From the NCBI GenBank assembly GCA_946402275.1, contig CAMIVY010000011.1:31240-95239 (forward strand): a stretch of DNA of 64,000 bases, in the 5' to 3' direction. The stretch is from an uncultured Prevotella sp. GTDB taxonomy: Bacteria; Bacteroidota; Bacteroidia; Bacteroidales; Bacteroidaceae. The position numbers and the translations under genes are program-made. The notes beneath the pieces are model-generated. The model saw nothing but the letters and a program-made list of their open reading frames with translations, was not told where the DNA came from and did not search any database. Positions 25,164 to 34,716 of this stretch are shown here, piece after piece; position 1 is the first letter of the stretch, and every line of letters begins with the position of its first letter.

Positions 25164-28100
25164 TTAATTGCGAACGTATTTCCGACCGCCCACAACGACC
25201 AGCCCTTTATAGCTGTTGCTGACGCGACGGCCGTCCAGGGCATAGGCGACATCCGTCGTGGGTCGCTGCTGTTCGGCGCTTAACACCTCCTGAATGGCAG
25301 TAGTGCCATCAAGGTCAATCAGCTCTATTTCCTGTCCCACGGTGGTGGGAATGTCATACAGGTAAGTTTCTGGCAATTTAGTGGCGGGAATCTTCGAGGG
25401 ATCAGCCACGATGGGGTCTGGCATCAGGTAGGGCTGCATCAGCGGGTTGCTGTTGTCGCCGGTGGCTGTAGCCAGTGCCGTGCCGTTGGCCGTCTTCAGG
25501 GCGTTAGCGGTGCGCAGGCGCAGGTTGCCGCCCAGCGTCGACTTCACCTTCAGGCTGACTACCTTGCCGTCCTTCCACTGCATGTCGGTGACCTCAAATC
25601 CGCCACGGGCGCGCAGTCCCTTCACCTCGCCATCGGCCCATGCTTTCGGCAGGGCTGGCAGCAGATGAATGAAGCCGGCGTGACTCTGCAACAGCATCTC
25701 AGCGATACCGGCACAGCACCCGAAGTTTCCGTCAATCTGGAACGGAGCGTGGGCATCGAACATGTTGGCGTATGTACCTCCGTCGGCATCGTTCATAGTA
25801 GCGTTCGGGTCCATCAGGCGCAACTGGTTCTTGATGATAGTCAGCGCATGGTCGCCGTCAAGCATACGGGCCCATTGGCATACCTTCCAGCCCATCGACC
25901 AGCCACGGGCAGCATCGCCACGGCCCACGAGCGACTTATGTACGGCCTGATAGACGGTGGGATTCGTGTAGGGAGACACTTGGTTGCCTGGGTAGGCGCC
26001 CCAGAGGTGCGACAGGTGACGGTGTGAGTTGTTTTCCTTGTCCCAGTCCTCCTGCCATTCCTGTATCTGTCCATACTTACCAATCTTATAGGGAGTCAGT
26101 TGCGCCTTCAGCGCATCCAGTTGGTCGGCCAGTTCGGCATCGGTTCCTAAGATGCGGGCAGCCTCTGCAGTGTTCTTCAATACATCATAGACCATTTGAT
26201 TATCCATAGCCACACCACCGAAGAGGGCGCAGTTCATGTTCTTACCGTTGTCATCGGTATAGCTGCCAATGCCCGGATGGTTCTCAGGAGAATTGCTGGG
26301 ACATACCACCATGTAGCCCGTATTGGGGTCTTTCACCAGAAAATCCTGGAAGAACTGAGCACATCCCTTCAGCACGGGGTACACCTCGGCCAGATACTGC
26401 TGGTCACCAGAGAAGAGGTATTTCTCCCACAGGTGCGAGCAGAACCAAGCATTACAGGTAGGCCATACCCCCACAGAACCGTTGTCCACGGCACCAGTGG
26501 TACGCCAGAGGTCAGTATTGTGGTGTAGCGTCCAGCCACGGGCACCATACATCTGCTGAGCCGTCTCGGCCCCCGTGATGCTGACATCCTTCACCATCTC
26601 AATGAACGGGTTGTGACACTCCGAGAGGTTAGCCACCTCGGCGGGCCAGTAGTTCATCTCGACGTTGATATTCGACGTATACTTCGAGTCCCATGCCGGA
26701 TACTGGCGGGCGTTGGGGTTCCAAATGCCCTGCAGGTTGGCGGGCTGGGTGCCAGGCTGTGAGGAGGAGATGAGCAGATAGCGACCAAACTGGAAGTAGT
26801 TGGCTATCAAGCCCGGATCATTGCCTCCTACGGAGCGGAACTCCTTGATGCGAGTCTCGGTGTCTTTCGATTCCCGCTCACTGTTCATACCCAGGTCAAG
26901 GCTGACGCGATCAAACTGTTCACGGTATTTGGCAGCATGGTCGGCCAGTGCCGAGGCAAAGCTCTTACCGCTGTTCAGATAGCTGTTCATTAAGAAAAGT
27001 GCCTTGGCCTCTGCGTCAGCGCTGATGTCATTGTAGTTAACGAAGTTGGTGGCCGACGAGATGATGATGGTGGCTGCCGTGGCTCCACTCACCTCAATGG
27101 CAGGTGCAGTCGTATTGGCTGCTACAAGTCCGCCCTGCATCACGTTCTGTGTGGTGCTGGTCTGCGTGCCACCTTCGTTCATTACCTTAATAAAGGTATA
27201 GCATTGTAGTTTGTTGCTAACATTTTCCGACTGGTCACGGGCAGGAATGAGCGAGGCCTCAATCATGCCGTCAGTGGTCATCTTGTTGATGCCCAACTTC
27301 TCCATATTGGTCTTGCTGGGAGCTGCAAAGCAGAGGTTGAAGTCCAGTTTTCCTGCCTCAGAGGCTTCTATACGCATCAGTGTCACATTGTCGGTGAGCG
27401 ATGTGAATACTGTACGTGTATAGGTGACACCGTTCACGACGTAGGTGGTAACGGCGGTAGCATTGTTCATGTCCAGCGAGCGCACATAGCCCTGTGCGTC
27501 CACTGCACCGTCGATCTGTCCAGACTCCTCGTCATCATAGCGGTGTCCGGGAAATCCTAAGAGCACGCAGCCGGCTGCTTGATACTGTGCACCGTGTGAG
27601 GCTTGCGACATCCAATTGGGAATAGCCAGTTTTTGGGCGGCGGCATAGTCCTTATTGAAAATGAGCTGCTGCACCTGTGCCAACACGTTCTTGGCATTGG
27701 CATTGTAGTTCTTGTTGGGCGACTGTCCCCAGAAGGTGTCCTCGTTCAATTGAAGCGTGTCCTTCGCCACGCTACCGCTGACCATCGCTCCCAGGCGGCC
27801 GTTGCCAAGGGGCAACGCCTCTTCCCAGTAACCGGCGGGACGGTGGTACCACAGCCGGTTGTGGCTGTCGAGTACGGGAGGCGGAACAGGACGAGTGTCG
27901 CCTGTTGTGAAGGTGATGACGATTGCTTCGTCGAAAGCATTGCCAGCCATGTCGGAAAGTGAGTTGGCAGGCAGCGTGAGGGTATAAGAGGTACTCAGAT
28001 CGAGGTCGGCATACGCAAACGACACCTTATTAATATTAATGACAGGTGTGAGGATCTGACTTGACTGTGTGCTGTTGTTAGTCAGCGTGGTTTTGGCACC

Positions 28101-28907
28101 CGACTTCATCTGCACGCCCTCGTTGAAGAGTATGACGACCTTACCCGTAGGCAACACTCCTGTATCACCATTTGCCGGGGTGAAGCTCTGCAACTTGGGA
28201 GCCTGTGTGTCCTCTGCCAGAATGTTGACATATTTCAGGTTATAGTTGCTGGTCTTCGTGGCACTCTGGATGAGCATACGGACGATGAGCTGTTCCTTGT
28301 TGTCGGCATTCAGATTGTAATTGGCATCAACCCATGTATTCCAGTGGGCACCAGCGGTATAGTCGTCAAGTACGGTCCAAGTCTGGCCACCATCAACGGA
28401 GTAGACAACTCCAAACTTTGTGCTCGAACTGCTGCCGTCGCCGATGGCAAAGTTCAGTTTCAGGTTGCTCAGTGATGTCGTAGGTAGCGAGACCTCAAAA
28501 TACTGGTCGTGTTTCGAGCCGTCCGTATAGTCTGCCTTAGTTGTGAACTTGTCGATAGAAGCCGTGTTCAGCCGCAGGTGGTAGTTGGGGGCAGAACCGC
28601 TGGTACACACCTGCCACTTGCCGTCGCTGGTATGGACGGTAACCCTGCAGTCCTCAGGCACCAGCCCACACTCGTTAGGCAGGAAATAGGGCTGCTGTGT
28701 CGTCCACTTGGTATTGGCTATCGCCGACCACCCTAACGTGTTGGGGGTATAGATGGCGGTGGTGCCGCTCTTCTCCACGTCGTAACCTGTTGTAAACTCC
28801 CAATGGGCCACCACCGTCTGAACAGCGGCAACCCTCATTGCGCACAAGAGCAATGTCAGCAGTGCCGACATCCGATGCGCTCTTCTCATCATTTGTTTTA
28901 GTTTCAT
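25164..28907 (-). CDS. Multidomain secreted GH95 alpha-L-fucosidase (or alpha-L-galactosidase)
   Basis: 1,247-residue secreted glycosidase. Order: signal peptide (~1-28), AHWEF-type beta-sandwich (~30-230) like that of the neighbouring esterase, Ig-like domain (~235-336), then GH95 (~350-1150). The GH95 N-terminal domain starts [20 protein letters not shown] and contains [12 protein letters not shown]. The (alpha/alpha)6 core has [12 protein letters not shown] (Asn pair) and [17 protein letters not shown] (catalytic-region Asp). The C-terminus ends ALDGRRV...[12 protein letters not shown]95 enzymes act on alpha-1,2-linked fucose or galactose, fitting pectin/xyloglucan side chains; the exact specificity cannot be read. 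First gene of a GH95-CE8 operon. Confidence 0.92.
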   Translation of the reverse strand: MKLKQMMRRAHRMSALLTLLLCAMRVAAVQTVVAHWEFTTGYDVEKSGTTAIYTPNTLGWSAIANTKWTTQQPYFLPNECGLVPEDCRVTVHTSDGKWQVCTSGSAPNYHLRLNTASIDKFTTKADYTDGSKHDQYFEVSLPTTSLSNLKLNFAIGDGSSSSTKFGVVYSVDGGQTWTVLDDYTAGAHWNTWVDANYNLNADNKEQLIVRMLIQSATKTSNYNLKYVNILAEDTQAPKLQSFTPANGDTGVLPTGKVVILFNEGVQMKSGAKTTLTNNSTQSSQILTPVININKVSFAYADLDLSTSYTLTLPANSLSDMAGNAFDEAIVITFTTGDTRPVPPPVLDSHNRLWYHRPAGYWEEALPLGNGRLGAMVSGSVAKDTLQLNEDTFWGQSPNKNYNANAKNVLAQVQQLIFNKDYAAAQKLAIPNWMSQASHGAQYQAAGCVLLGFPGHRYDDEESGQIDGAVDAQGYVRSLDMNNATAVTTYVVNGVTYTRTVFTSLTDNVTLMRIEASEAGKLDFNLCFAAPSKTNMEKLGINKMTTDGMIEASLIPARDQSENVSNKLQCYTFIKVMNEGGTQTSTTQNVMQGGLVAANTTAPAIEVSGATAATIIISSATNFVNYNDISADAEAKALFLMNSYLNSGKSFASALADHAAKYREQFDRVSLDLGMNSERESKDTETRIKEFRSVGGNDPGLIANYFQFGRYLLISSSQPGTQPANLQGIWNPNARQYPAWDSKYTSNINVEMNYWPAEVANLSECHNPFIEMVKDVSITGAETAQQMYGARGWTLHHNTDLWRTTGAVDNGSVGVWPTCNAWFCSHLWEKYLFSGDQQYLAEVYPVLKGCAQFFQDFLVKDPNTGYMVVCPSNSPENHPGIGSYTDDNGKNMNCALFGGVAMDNQMVYDVLKNTAEAARILGTDAELADQLDALKAQLTPYKIGKYGQIQEWQEDWDKENNSHRHLSHLWGAYPGNQVSPYTNPTVYQAVHKSLVGRGDAARGWSMGWKVCQWARMLDGDHALTIIKNQLRLMDPNATMNDADGGTYANMFDAHAPFQIDGNFGCCAGIAEMLLQSHAGFIHLLPALPKAWADGEVKGLRARGGFEVTDMQWKDGKVVSLKVKSTLGGNLRLRTANALKTANGTALATATGDNSNPLMQPYLMPDPIVADPSKIPATKLPETYLYDIPTTVGQEIELIDLDGTTAIQEVLSAEQQRPTTDVAYALDGRRVSNSYKGLVVVGGRKYVRN

Positions 28908-29057
28908 CTTTTACTTGCTTTGTTGATTATCGTAATTCGGCTGCAAAAGAACAGACAATTACAAAAAAGAAGGTGTATTTTAGTACGTATTGAATCAAAA
29001 ATAGTACGATTGTACAAAAATCCACTACTATTTCCACCTTTAACGATGGATTAAACA

Positions 29058-29141
29058 CTCTGCCCGTACCTACAGCCGCATCCTGAAGGTCGCCCGTACC
29101 ATCAGTCCAGAGCCAACATACTACCGAAGCCATAGGGTATA
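29058..29141 (+). pseudogene. Short degraded comM 3' remnant
   Basis: 29058-29103 translates as SARTYSRILKVARTI, matching SARAYSRILKVARTI of ComM. After a deletion, 29113-29139 resembles the QHIAEAIGY codons with substitutions. It is GC-rich like the intact 3' end but not identical to either other copy. It lies in the 28908-29339 gap, which otherwise holds one hairpin and a promoter-like box. Confidence 0.75.
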
Positions 29142-29223
29142 GTCCATCACCATCAGCTCGACATTCTATCGAATCATAACTGAACAAGTCTCATTGTAAA
29201 ACATGTCAGTTGGAAATAACAAG

Positions 29224-29260
29224 CATCCTGCCAGAATAAAGCAGGATGTTTCCGTTTTCT
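29224..29260 (+). terminator. Hairpin with T-rich tail
   Basis: Arms catcctgc (29224-29231) and gcaggatg (29241-29248), followed by T-rich sequence. It may be the old terminator of the displaced segment. Confidence 0.45.
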
Positions 29261-29312
29261 CCTAAATAATCAAAAATATCATTCCACCTTTTATAAAATA
29301 GATAATAATTGC

Positions 29313-29320
29313 TATCTTTG
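29313..29320 (+). promoter_or_regulatory. TAnnTTTG box before the comM fragment
   Basis: TATCTTTG, 19 bp before the ATG at 29340. No -33 TTTG is visible. If active it would drive the fused comM fragment. Confidence 0.4.
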
Positions 29321-29339
29321 CACAAACAAAGACAAATAA

Positions 29340-29834
29340 ATGGTGAATATCACTTTAAGTATGATCGCTGCAATGCTGACAATTACCCTTCTCACAAGAA
29401 TGAAAAATTCTTATAAATGGGGTTACAAAATCTTCGACCACATCGACATTCATTGCGAAATACAAGCTGTACCATTTGCCCAATTGTCTCAGATGCAACC
29501 TGGCGAGCCTAGCGAGAAGATTCGCGAGCGTGTCATTGCTGCCCGCAAGATTCAGGAGGAACGCTTCAAGTCCTTCAAGGGCATCCACTGCAATGCGATG
29601 ATGACCGAGCGCATGCTCCATCAGTTTGCAGAGCCCGATGCCCAAAGTCTTGATATGCTGCGTATGGCGATGGAACGACTGAAACTATCCGCCCGTGCCT
29701 ATAGTCGCATCCTCAAGGTAGCACGCACGATTGCTGACCTTGCAGGCTCCGAGAAAGTAGAGTCTATGCACATTGCCGAAGCCATTGGCTATCGTAACCT
29801 AGACCGAGGCGACTGGGCTGAGCGAAGGATATAA
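29340..29834 (+). pseudogene. Displaced comM 3' fragment fused to a new short N-terminus
   Basis: An open frame of 164 codons. The first ~32 residues (MVNITLSMIAAMLTITLL...) are unrelated to ComM. From 29435 it matches the ComM C-terminus from DRIDIHCEIQAVPFAQLSQM to the end, including RLKLSARAYSRILKVARTIA and YRNLDRGDWAER. Nucleotide identity to the intact 3' end is only moderate and differences are mostly synonymous, so it is not a fresh duplication. It lacks the AAA+ core and cannot be a working ComM. It is most simply the original comM 3' end pushed aside by an insertion. An expressed small protein cannot be excluded. Confidence 0.85.
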
Positions 29835-29841
29835 AACGAAA

Positions 29842-31989
29842 TCATTCGTCTTGTTGCTGGGCAGCCTTTGCGGCTTCTTTTGCTGCTTTTCGAGCTTCCT
29901 TCTCAGCCCGCCGTGCTGCATCTCGGGCATCCCTCTCAGCCTGTCGGGCTGCTTTTGCAGCCTCCTTTTCAGCCTTTCTGGCAGCTCTCTCTTCTTCCCT
30001 TTGAGCTTTGAGGACTTCCCTTTCTGCATTGCGAGCAACCCTTTCCTCTGCTCTTTGAGCAATACGGGCAGCCTTGAGTTCGGCATCTGAGACTTCAGGC
30101 TCTTCACGTTTTGCCTTTTTTCCACCCAGCAGGCCATGGAACTTGAGTTTCGGCTTTATCTTTATTTTATTCATCTCGTTGGTGTTGGTGAACGAGAACG
30201 TGCAGAGCACGTCAAGACGCTTACCACGAATGTTCACATCGCCTTCAGCCACGGCACCGTTACTCTTGATGGAAACCACGGTATTACGAACGTGAATCAA
30301 CTTGTATTTAGCATCATTAACCTCAGCATACACCTCGCCCATAGGCAGTTTTCCGCCCACCTTGCGACGCATAATGGCAGTTCGGGGCTTGGAGATATCG
30401 AACTTGAAGGTAGCCTGACACGACACTTTCTTTAGGTCGGGCATATCCATCGCCTGTCCCAGTTCAAAAGAATCAGTACGAACGGTACCTTCTACATATT
30501 TTGTATTCTCATTCAGGGCAAAGCTGAAGTTGATATTACCCGGTTTGGTTATTAGAAGACCTGCAAATTGCTCACGCTTCCACAACACGTCGAAAGTTCC
30601 TATATAACCAATAGTTCCTAGGTTATGAAGCTGTTTCATCATAAACTTCTTAACGGGGAAATGGCTGATGATACGCTCCTTGGAATCACCTTGAGCCGTC
30701 ATGCGGTTCACATCAAAATGCACATGCAACTTATACTTGTCCTTGAGACCACTGATATAGCCCTTGGCATTGATGGTAAGGTCTTTCTGCTTCGTATTAA
30801 CCTTGACATTGCTGAACTGCATACCCTCGTCGTTGCCAGTCAAAGTGGTTTGAAGATACAGGGGTTCCGTGAAGTTCTTCAAGACAGGAGCAAATACGCG
30901 TGAGATGTCCTTCAGCAAGGTAGAACCCGTAATGAGCGAGGTCTTATAGGCTAACTTGCGTCCCTGCTTCTTGCTGGGCAACTGCAAGGTGGCTTCGTCG
31001 AACTTTAAGGTGGTATTAGGCAGGCTGATTCTAAACTTCTTGATATGAGCCACCTTCTTATTGGCTTCTATATGAGCCTTCAACTCGCGGACATCAATGC
31101 CTGAGACGGAATCCTTAACCTGACAACGAGTAATTTCAGCCACCACACTATCCTTTCCCGTGTAAAGCACATTAACATCCATTTCAGCAAGGAGGTCCAA
31201 ATGACCTACATCGAAGAAACCGCGCTTAGGCTTGCCGGCATTCTTGCGCGGCTTACCATTGTCGGTGATATAGCGGATGCCTCCGATGTTCAACAGATGC
31301 TGTTCATCATGGTTGGACAAACGGATGGTGCCGATGTGCAAACGGGTATCAACAAGTCCCTTCTTGGTCTTTTGTATCCACGAAGAAGCCAGGTCGTGCA
31401 CCTCGCCCATCAGCATATCATTCTTATCCTTGCGGATGAACAGGCTACCTAGTGAAGCTGACTCTTTGTTGTAGGTCACCTTGATATCCTCGAGTTTCAC
31501 CTTATCGAAGTCAATGTTCATCTTATGTTTCTTCACAGTGTCCTTTTTCACCTCCTGAGCCTTCTTTTTATGCTTTTTCTTGAAAGCATCAATGAAGAAC
31601 TGATAGTTGGCTACTGTATCCGTCGAGTCCTTATAGAGATGAGCCTCCAATCCCTTCACTTTGGCATCAGTAATCCTGATTTCACGGTCAAGAAGACGCC
31701 AAAGGTCGAGTTCTACTCCCAATTCTTTCAATATAAACATTTTGCGGTGCTGAAGGTCTTCTATCTCCACATCTTCGAGTCGGATATCCTGTCCGATAAG
31801 CCTCACTTGGAACCTGCCAACCTTCACTTCCGTCTGCAGTTTCTCCTTCAGTGCCCCAACGGCTTCTTCCACCAAACGACCTTGAACCATGCTGGTGTTT
31901 AATAACAAGACAGCAACTACCAACAGCAAAACAATGCCCAGCAAGGTGCCAGCCAACCATCTCAACAATCGCTTCATCGTTTTCTTCAT
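29842..31989 (-). CDS. AsmA-like membrane-anchored protein with charged C-terminal tail
   Basis: 715 residues: one N-terminal membrane helix (~8-33, LLRWLAGTLLGIVLLLVVAVLLL) followed by AsmA/TamB-like beta-repeat sequence (GRFQVRLIGQDIRLEDVEIED, repeated KVKGLEAHLYKDS-type strands). The last ~90 residues are an Ala/Glu/Arg/Lys-rich segment predicted to form a long helix (repeats of AARKAEKEA type). AsmA-like proteins are linked to lipid transport between membranes; that role here is inference. It ends 7 bp from the comM fragment on the opposite strand and starts 7 bp after the TlpA-like gene on the same strand, so the two form an operon. Confidence 0.75.
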   Translation of the reverse strand: MKKTMKRLLRWLAGTLLGIVLLLVVAVLLLNTSMVQGRLVEEAVGALKEKLQTEVKVGRFQVRLIGQDIRLEDVEIEDLQHRKMFILKELGVELDLWRLLDREIRITDAKVKGLEAHLYKDSTDTVANYQFFIDAFKKKHKKKAQEVKKDTVKKHKMNIDFDKVKLEDIKVTYNKESASLGSLFIRKDKNDMLMGEVHDLASSWIQKTKKGLVDTRLHIGTIRLSNHDEQHLLNIGGIRYITDNGKPRKNAGKPKRGFFDVGHLDLLAEMDVNVLYTGKDSVVAEITRCQVKDSVSGIDVRELKAHIEANKKVAHIKKFRISLPNTTLKFDEATLQLPSKKQGRKLAYKTSLITGSTLLKDISRVFAPVLKNFTEPLYLQTTLTGNDEGMQFSNVKVNTKQKDLTINAKGYISGLKDKYKLHVHFDVNRMTAQGDSKERIISHFPVKKFMMKQLHNLGTIGYIGTFDVLWKREQFAGLLITKPGNINFSFALNENTKYVEGTVRTDSFELGQAMDMPDLKKVSCQATFKFDISKPRTAIMRRKVGGKLPMGEVYAEVNDAKYKLIHVRNTVVSIKSNGAVAEGDVNIRGKRLDVLCTFSFTNTNEMNKIKIKPKLKFHGLLGGKKAKREEPEVSDAELKAARIAQRAEERVARNAEREVLKAQREEERAARKAEKEAAKAARQAERDARDAARRAEKEARKAAKEAAKAAQQQDE

Positions 31990-31996
31990 TTTTTTC

Positions 31997-33043
31997 TTAA
32001 TCTAGCAGGGCATTTACTTTATTCTTCAGCATCAGTTCGTTCACACGCCCCTCCAGCTTCTGAGGCTGCAGGTTGCGTTCTAATATGACACCTTTCTCAT
32101 CGATAATCAGGTTTGCAGGCACATCAGCCAGTCCGAATTTAGCCAACAGAGGAGTTTCCCACATACGCCCATCGCAAATGGTGGACCATTTCAGCGAATC
32201 GCGTTCCACGAGATTCTTGCATTCTGCAGGACGCCCGTCAATGCAAATGCTAAGAATCCCCAGTTTGTCGCCATACTTATCCTTGAGTACTTTTAATTTA
32301 CGCTGCTGGTCCATGCTGTTATAGCTCCATGTGGCCCAAACAGACACTACGTTTAACTTGCTCTTCAGGTTTTTCTCCGACACCTTACGTCCTTTCACAT
32401 CAGTAGCTGTAAAGGCTGCCAGTTTGCTTTTCAACGCCCCACCCTGCAAGTTTCTCAACTGTTTCTGCAAACGCATCAGTTGACCGTTCTCAGGATTTTC
32501 CTTCAGCATCATGTTCACCAGTTTCTGGGCCTGCCGGTAGTCCGGTGTGTGTGTCAGGAGGAAATAGCGTTGCAACAGGTAGATGCTGGTTGGTGATTCC
32601 AGGTGCTCCTTGATATATTCACTGACCACTTTAGGCACATCAGGAGGAGCCGTCTCGTTCAGCTCCATTCGCAATTCCGTCATGCGCTCATTGTCGTCAG
32701 TTCCCTCGATAATCATTTCCTTCAAGTGAGTGGCATCACCTTTGATATGTACCTTCTCGCCTGGTTCAGCAAACACAGGCTGCTCAGAATAGTTGGGAAA
32801 AACAACGACCAGGGTAGAAGGTCCACGAAGCTCCGTTTCATAGGAGAAACGACCATTACGTACAGCAATGGTGTCGAAGCCTGCTATTCCCCCATCCGTG
32901 CTATATACCCAGAACTCTCCTTGGTTGATGTTACGCAGTCGTCCTTCCAACTTGAACCGTCCATCGTCCACCCCACACGAAGCCAAGAGCAAGACAGCAA
33001 TCAGAATGCCAACATATCGAAAGAAAAACATATTTATATTCAT
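31997..33043 (-). CDS. TlpA-like thioredoxin-fold lipoprotein with DUF4369-type N-terminus
   Basis: 348-residue lipoprotein (lipobox LLASCGVDD). Residues ~20-115 match the DUF4369-type beta domain common in Bacteroidota thioredoxin proteins (FKLEGRLRNINQGEFWVYSTD). A helical middle follows, and the C-terminal AhpC/TSA-TlpA fold (~205-345) has FTATDVKGRKVSEKNLKSK and VVSVWATWSYNSMDQQRKL. The usual redox CxxC after WATW is replaced by SYNS, so disulfide reductase activity is doubtful. ATG 33043 is chosen because the -7 box lies at 33062-33069. Confidence 0.85.
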   Translation of the reverse strand: MNINMFFFRYVGILIAVLLLASCGVDDGRFKLEGRLRNINQGEFWVYSTDGGIAGFDTIAVRNGRFSYETELRGPSTLVVVFPNYSEQPVFAEPGEKVHIKGDATHLKEMIIEGTDDNERMTELRMELNETAPPDVPKVVSEYIKEHLESPTSIYLLQRYFLLTHTPDYRQAQKLVNMMLKENPENGQLMRLQKQLRNLQGGALKSKLAAFTATDVKGRKVSEKNLKSKLNVVSVWATWSYNSMDQQRKLKVLKDKYGDKLGILSICIDGRPAECKNLVERDSLKWSTICDGRMWETPLLAKFGLADVPANLIIDEKGVILERNLQPQKLEGRVNELMLKNKVNALLD

Positions 33044-33061
33044 TTCCCCACAATTATCGTG

Positions 33062-33093
33062 CAAAGATACTACATTTTTACGAATAGCCCAAA
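33062..33093 (-). promoter_or_regulatory. Promoter of the TlpA-like/AsmA operon
   Basis: Minus-strand TTTG (33093-33090), a 20-bp gap, then TATCTTTG (33069-33062); full consensus match 19 bp upstream of the ATG. Confidence 0.75.
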
Positions 33094-33097
33094 TTTT

Positions 33098-33454
33098 TCA
33101 TTTACCTATCAATTTTTGGATGGCTTGAATACAGGCTGCGGCACTGACTGGCTTGGAGATAAAATCGTCGCACCCTGCTTCCGTAGCCTGTTGGCGATCA
33201 TTGTCGAAAGCATTAGCTGTCAGAGCGATAATAGGGAGGTCAGGATACTCTGCCTTTATAAGCTGAGTGGCCTTTAGTCCATCCATAAGGGGCATTTTGA
33301 TGTCCATCAGAATCAAATCAGGATGCTCTGCCTTGGCTTTCTCCACCGCATCCTGCCCATTTTCTGCTCGAAAGAACTCATAATGCCCTTTCAGAATGTA
33401 AGTCATCAACAGATAATTACTGTTGTTGTCTTCTGCAATGAGAATTCTCTTCAT
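33098..33454 (-). CDS. Single-domain response regulator (CheY-like receiver)
   Basis: 118-residue receiver domain with no output domain. The acidic pair is in ILIAEDNNSN, the phosphoacceptor Asp in LILMDIKMPLMDG, the Thr in IIALTANAF and the Lys in DDFISKPVS. Such stand-alone receivers commonly work with hybrid kinases in phosphorelays. No kinase gene is adjacent. Confidence 0.93.
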   Translation of the reverse strand: MKRILIAEDNNSNYLLMTYILKGHYEFFRAENGQDAVEKAKAEHPDLILMDIKMPLMDGLKATQLIKAEYPDLPIIALTANAFDNDRQQATEAGCDDFISKPVSAAACIQAIQKLIGK

Positions 33455-33624
33455 ATCTCAATCCTCCTATTTTACATTAATGGTGTTTTTATGTTAGTAT
33501 TCCATAATTAAGCACAAAAGTAATACTTTTCTTTTAAAATATTTGTCATTCTGCAGCTTTTTAACTAATTTTGTCGCTAATTTAAATGTACTAAATAGGC
33601 AACCAAGAATAATTCTCGCGAAAA

Positions 33625-34584
33625 ATGACGGTAGCAGACTATATCAAACAACAGGAAAACAACGAGCACCGCTTCTCCTTTGAGGTGCTTCCTCCGCTTA
33701 AAGGAAACGGCACTGACGCCCTGTTCCGTACCATAGACAAACTGGCGGTATTCAACCCCGCCTTCATCAACATCACGACACACCACTCTGAGTACGTCTA
33801 TAAGGAGTTGGAGAATGGACAATTTGAGCGTCAACGCATTCGTCGGCGCCCAGGAACTATTGCAATCGCATCGGCTATCAAACAACGATACAACATACCC
33901 GTTGAGCCCCACATTATCTGTAGTGGAACCACCATTGAGCAGATAGAATACGAATTGCTAGACCTGCAATTCCTGGGCATCCGCAACTTGATGCTGCTAC
34001 GTGGTGACAAGGCCAAGGAGGACAGTCGCTTCACCCCAACACCAGGAGGTCATGCGCATACGACAGACCTCATCAAGCAGGTGGTGCGATTCAACGAAGG
34101 ATTCTTTGCCGACGGAACACCCATCAAGCACCCAGGACCGAAGTTCGACTTTGGCGTAGCCTGCTATCCTGAGAAGCACGAGGAGGCGCCCAACCTGGAA
34201 CGCGACATGGAATACCTGAAGCAAAAACAGGACCTTGGAGCACAATATGCTGTGACACAACTGTTCTACGACAACCAGAAATATTTCCAATTCGTGGAGA
34301 AAGCGCGCCAGATGGGCATTACCATTCCAATCATCCCAGGCATTAAACCGATGGCTAAGCTGAGCCAACTGACGGTGGTGCCTAAGACTTTCCATTGCGA
34401 CATCCCCGAAGCACTGGCTAAAGAAATTGTGAAGTGCAAGACCGACGAGCAAGCCACACAGCTGGGTATAGAATGGACCACCCAGCAGTGCCGTGAACTC
34501 TACCAGCATGGAGTGCACAACATCCACTTCTACACCGTGTCAGCAGTCGATTCCGTAGCAGAAGTTGCGAAGCGTCTGTTGTAA
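33625..34584 (+). CDS. metF: Methylenetetrahydrofolate reductase
   Basis: Reduces 5,10-methylene-THF to 5-methyl-THF for methionine synthesis. 319-residue TIM barrel with the MetF signatures HRFSFEVLPPLKGNG, FINITTHHSEY, PHIICSGTT, IRNLMLLRGD, QLFYDNQKYFQF and IPIIPGIKPM. Length is normal. Divergent from the response regulator gene; the 170-bp gap between them is AT-rich with no clear promoter found. Confidence 0.96.
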   Translation: MTVADYIKQQENNEHRFSFEVLPPLKGNGTDALFRTIDKLAVFNPAFINITTHHSEYVYKELENGQFERQRIRRRPGTIAIASAIKQRYNIPVEPHIICSGTTIEQIEYELLDLQFLGIRNLMLLRGDKAKEDSRFTPTPGGHAHTTDLIKQVVRFNEGFFADGTPIKHPGPKFDFGVACYPEKHEEAPNLERDMEYLKQKQDLGAQYAVTQLFYDNQKYFQFVEKARQMGITIPIIPGIKPMAKLSQLTVVPKTFHCDIPEALAKEIVKCKTDEQATQLGIEWTTQQCRELYQHGVHNIHFYTVSAVDSVAEVAKRLL

Positions 34585-34608
34585 AAAGCCTTAACAAATT
34601 TGGCATTT

Positions 34609-34630
34609 CGCTCGATTTTTCGTAACTTTG
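34609..34630 (+). repeat. 22-bp direct repeat with promoter box, first copy
   Basis: Identical 22-mer at 34609-34630 and 34686-34707, each ending in TAACTTTG. The first copy would be a second, upstream -7 box for holB. Confidence 0.8.
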
Positions 34631-34676
34631 GCTTCGTCGAACTTACTCCATCTCGGCAAAAAAAGAAACAAGTTTC

Positions 34677-34707
34677 TTTGTTTTGCGCTCGATTTTTCGT
34701 AACTTTG
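34677..34707 (+). promoter_or_regulatory. holB promoter (contains second 22-bp repeat copy)
   Basis: TTTG (34677-34680), a 19-bp gap, then TAACTTTG (34700-34707), 9 bp before the holB ATG. The short leader excludes an upstream start at 34600. Confidence 0.7.
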
Positions 34708-34716
34708 TCCCCGATT

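Noticed and set aside
29842..30137. Open frames over the charged tail of the AsmA-like gene
   Set aside because: They arise from the low-complexity Ala/Glu/Arg codons in other frames.
34600..34716. Upstream start for HolB at 34600
   Set aside because: The promoter -7 box at 34700-34707 would lie inside the coding sequence; ATG 34717 matches the family start.
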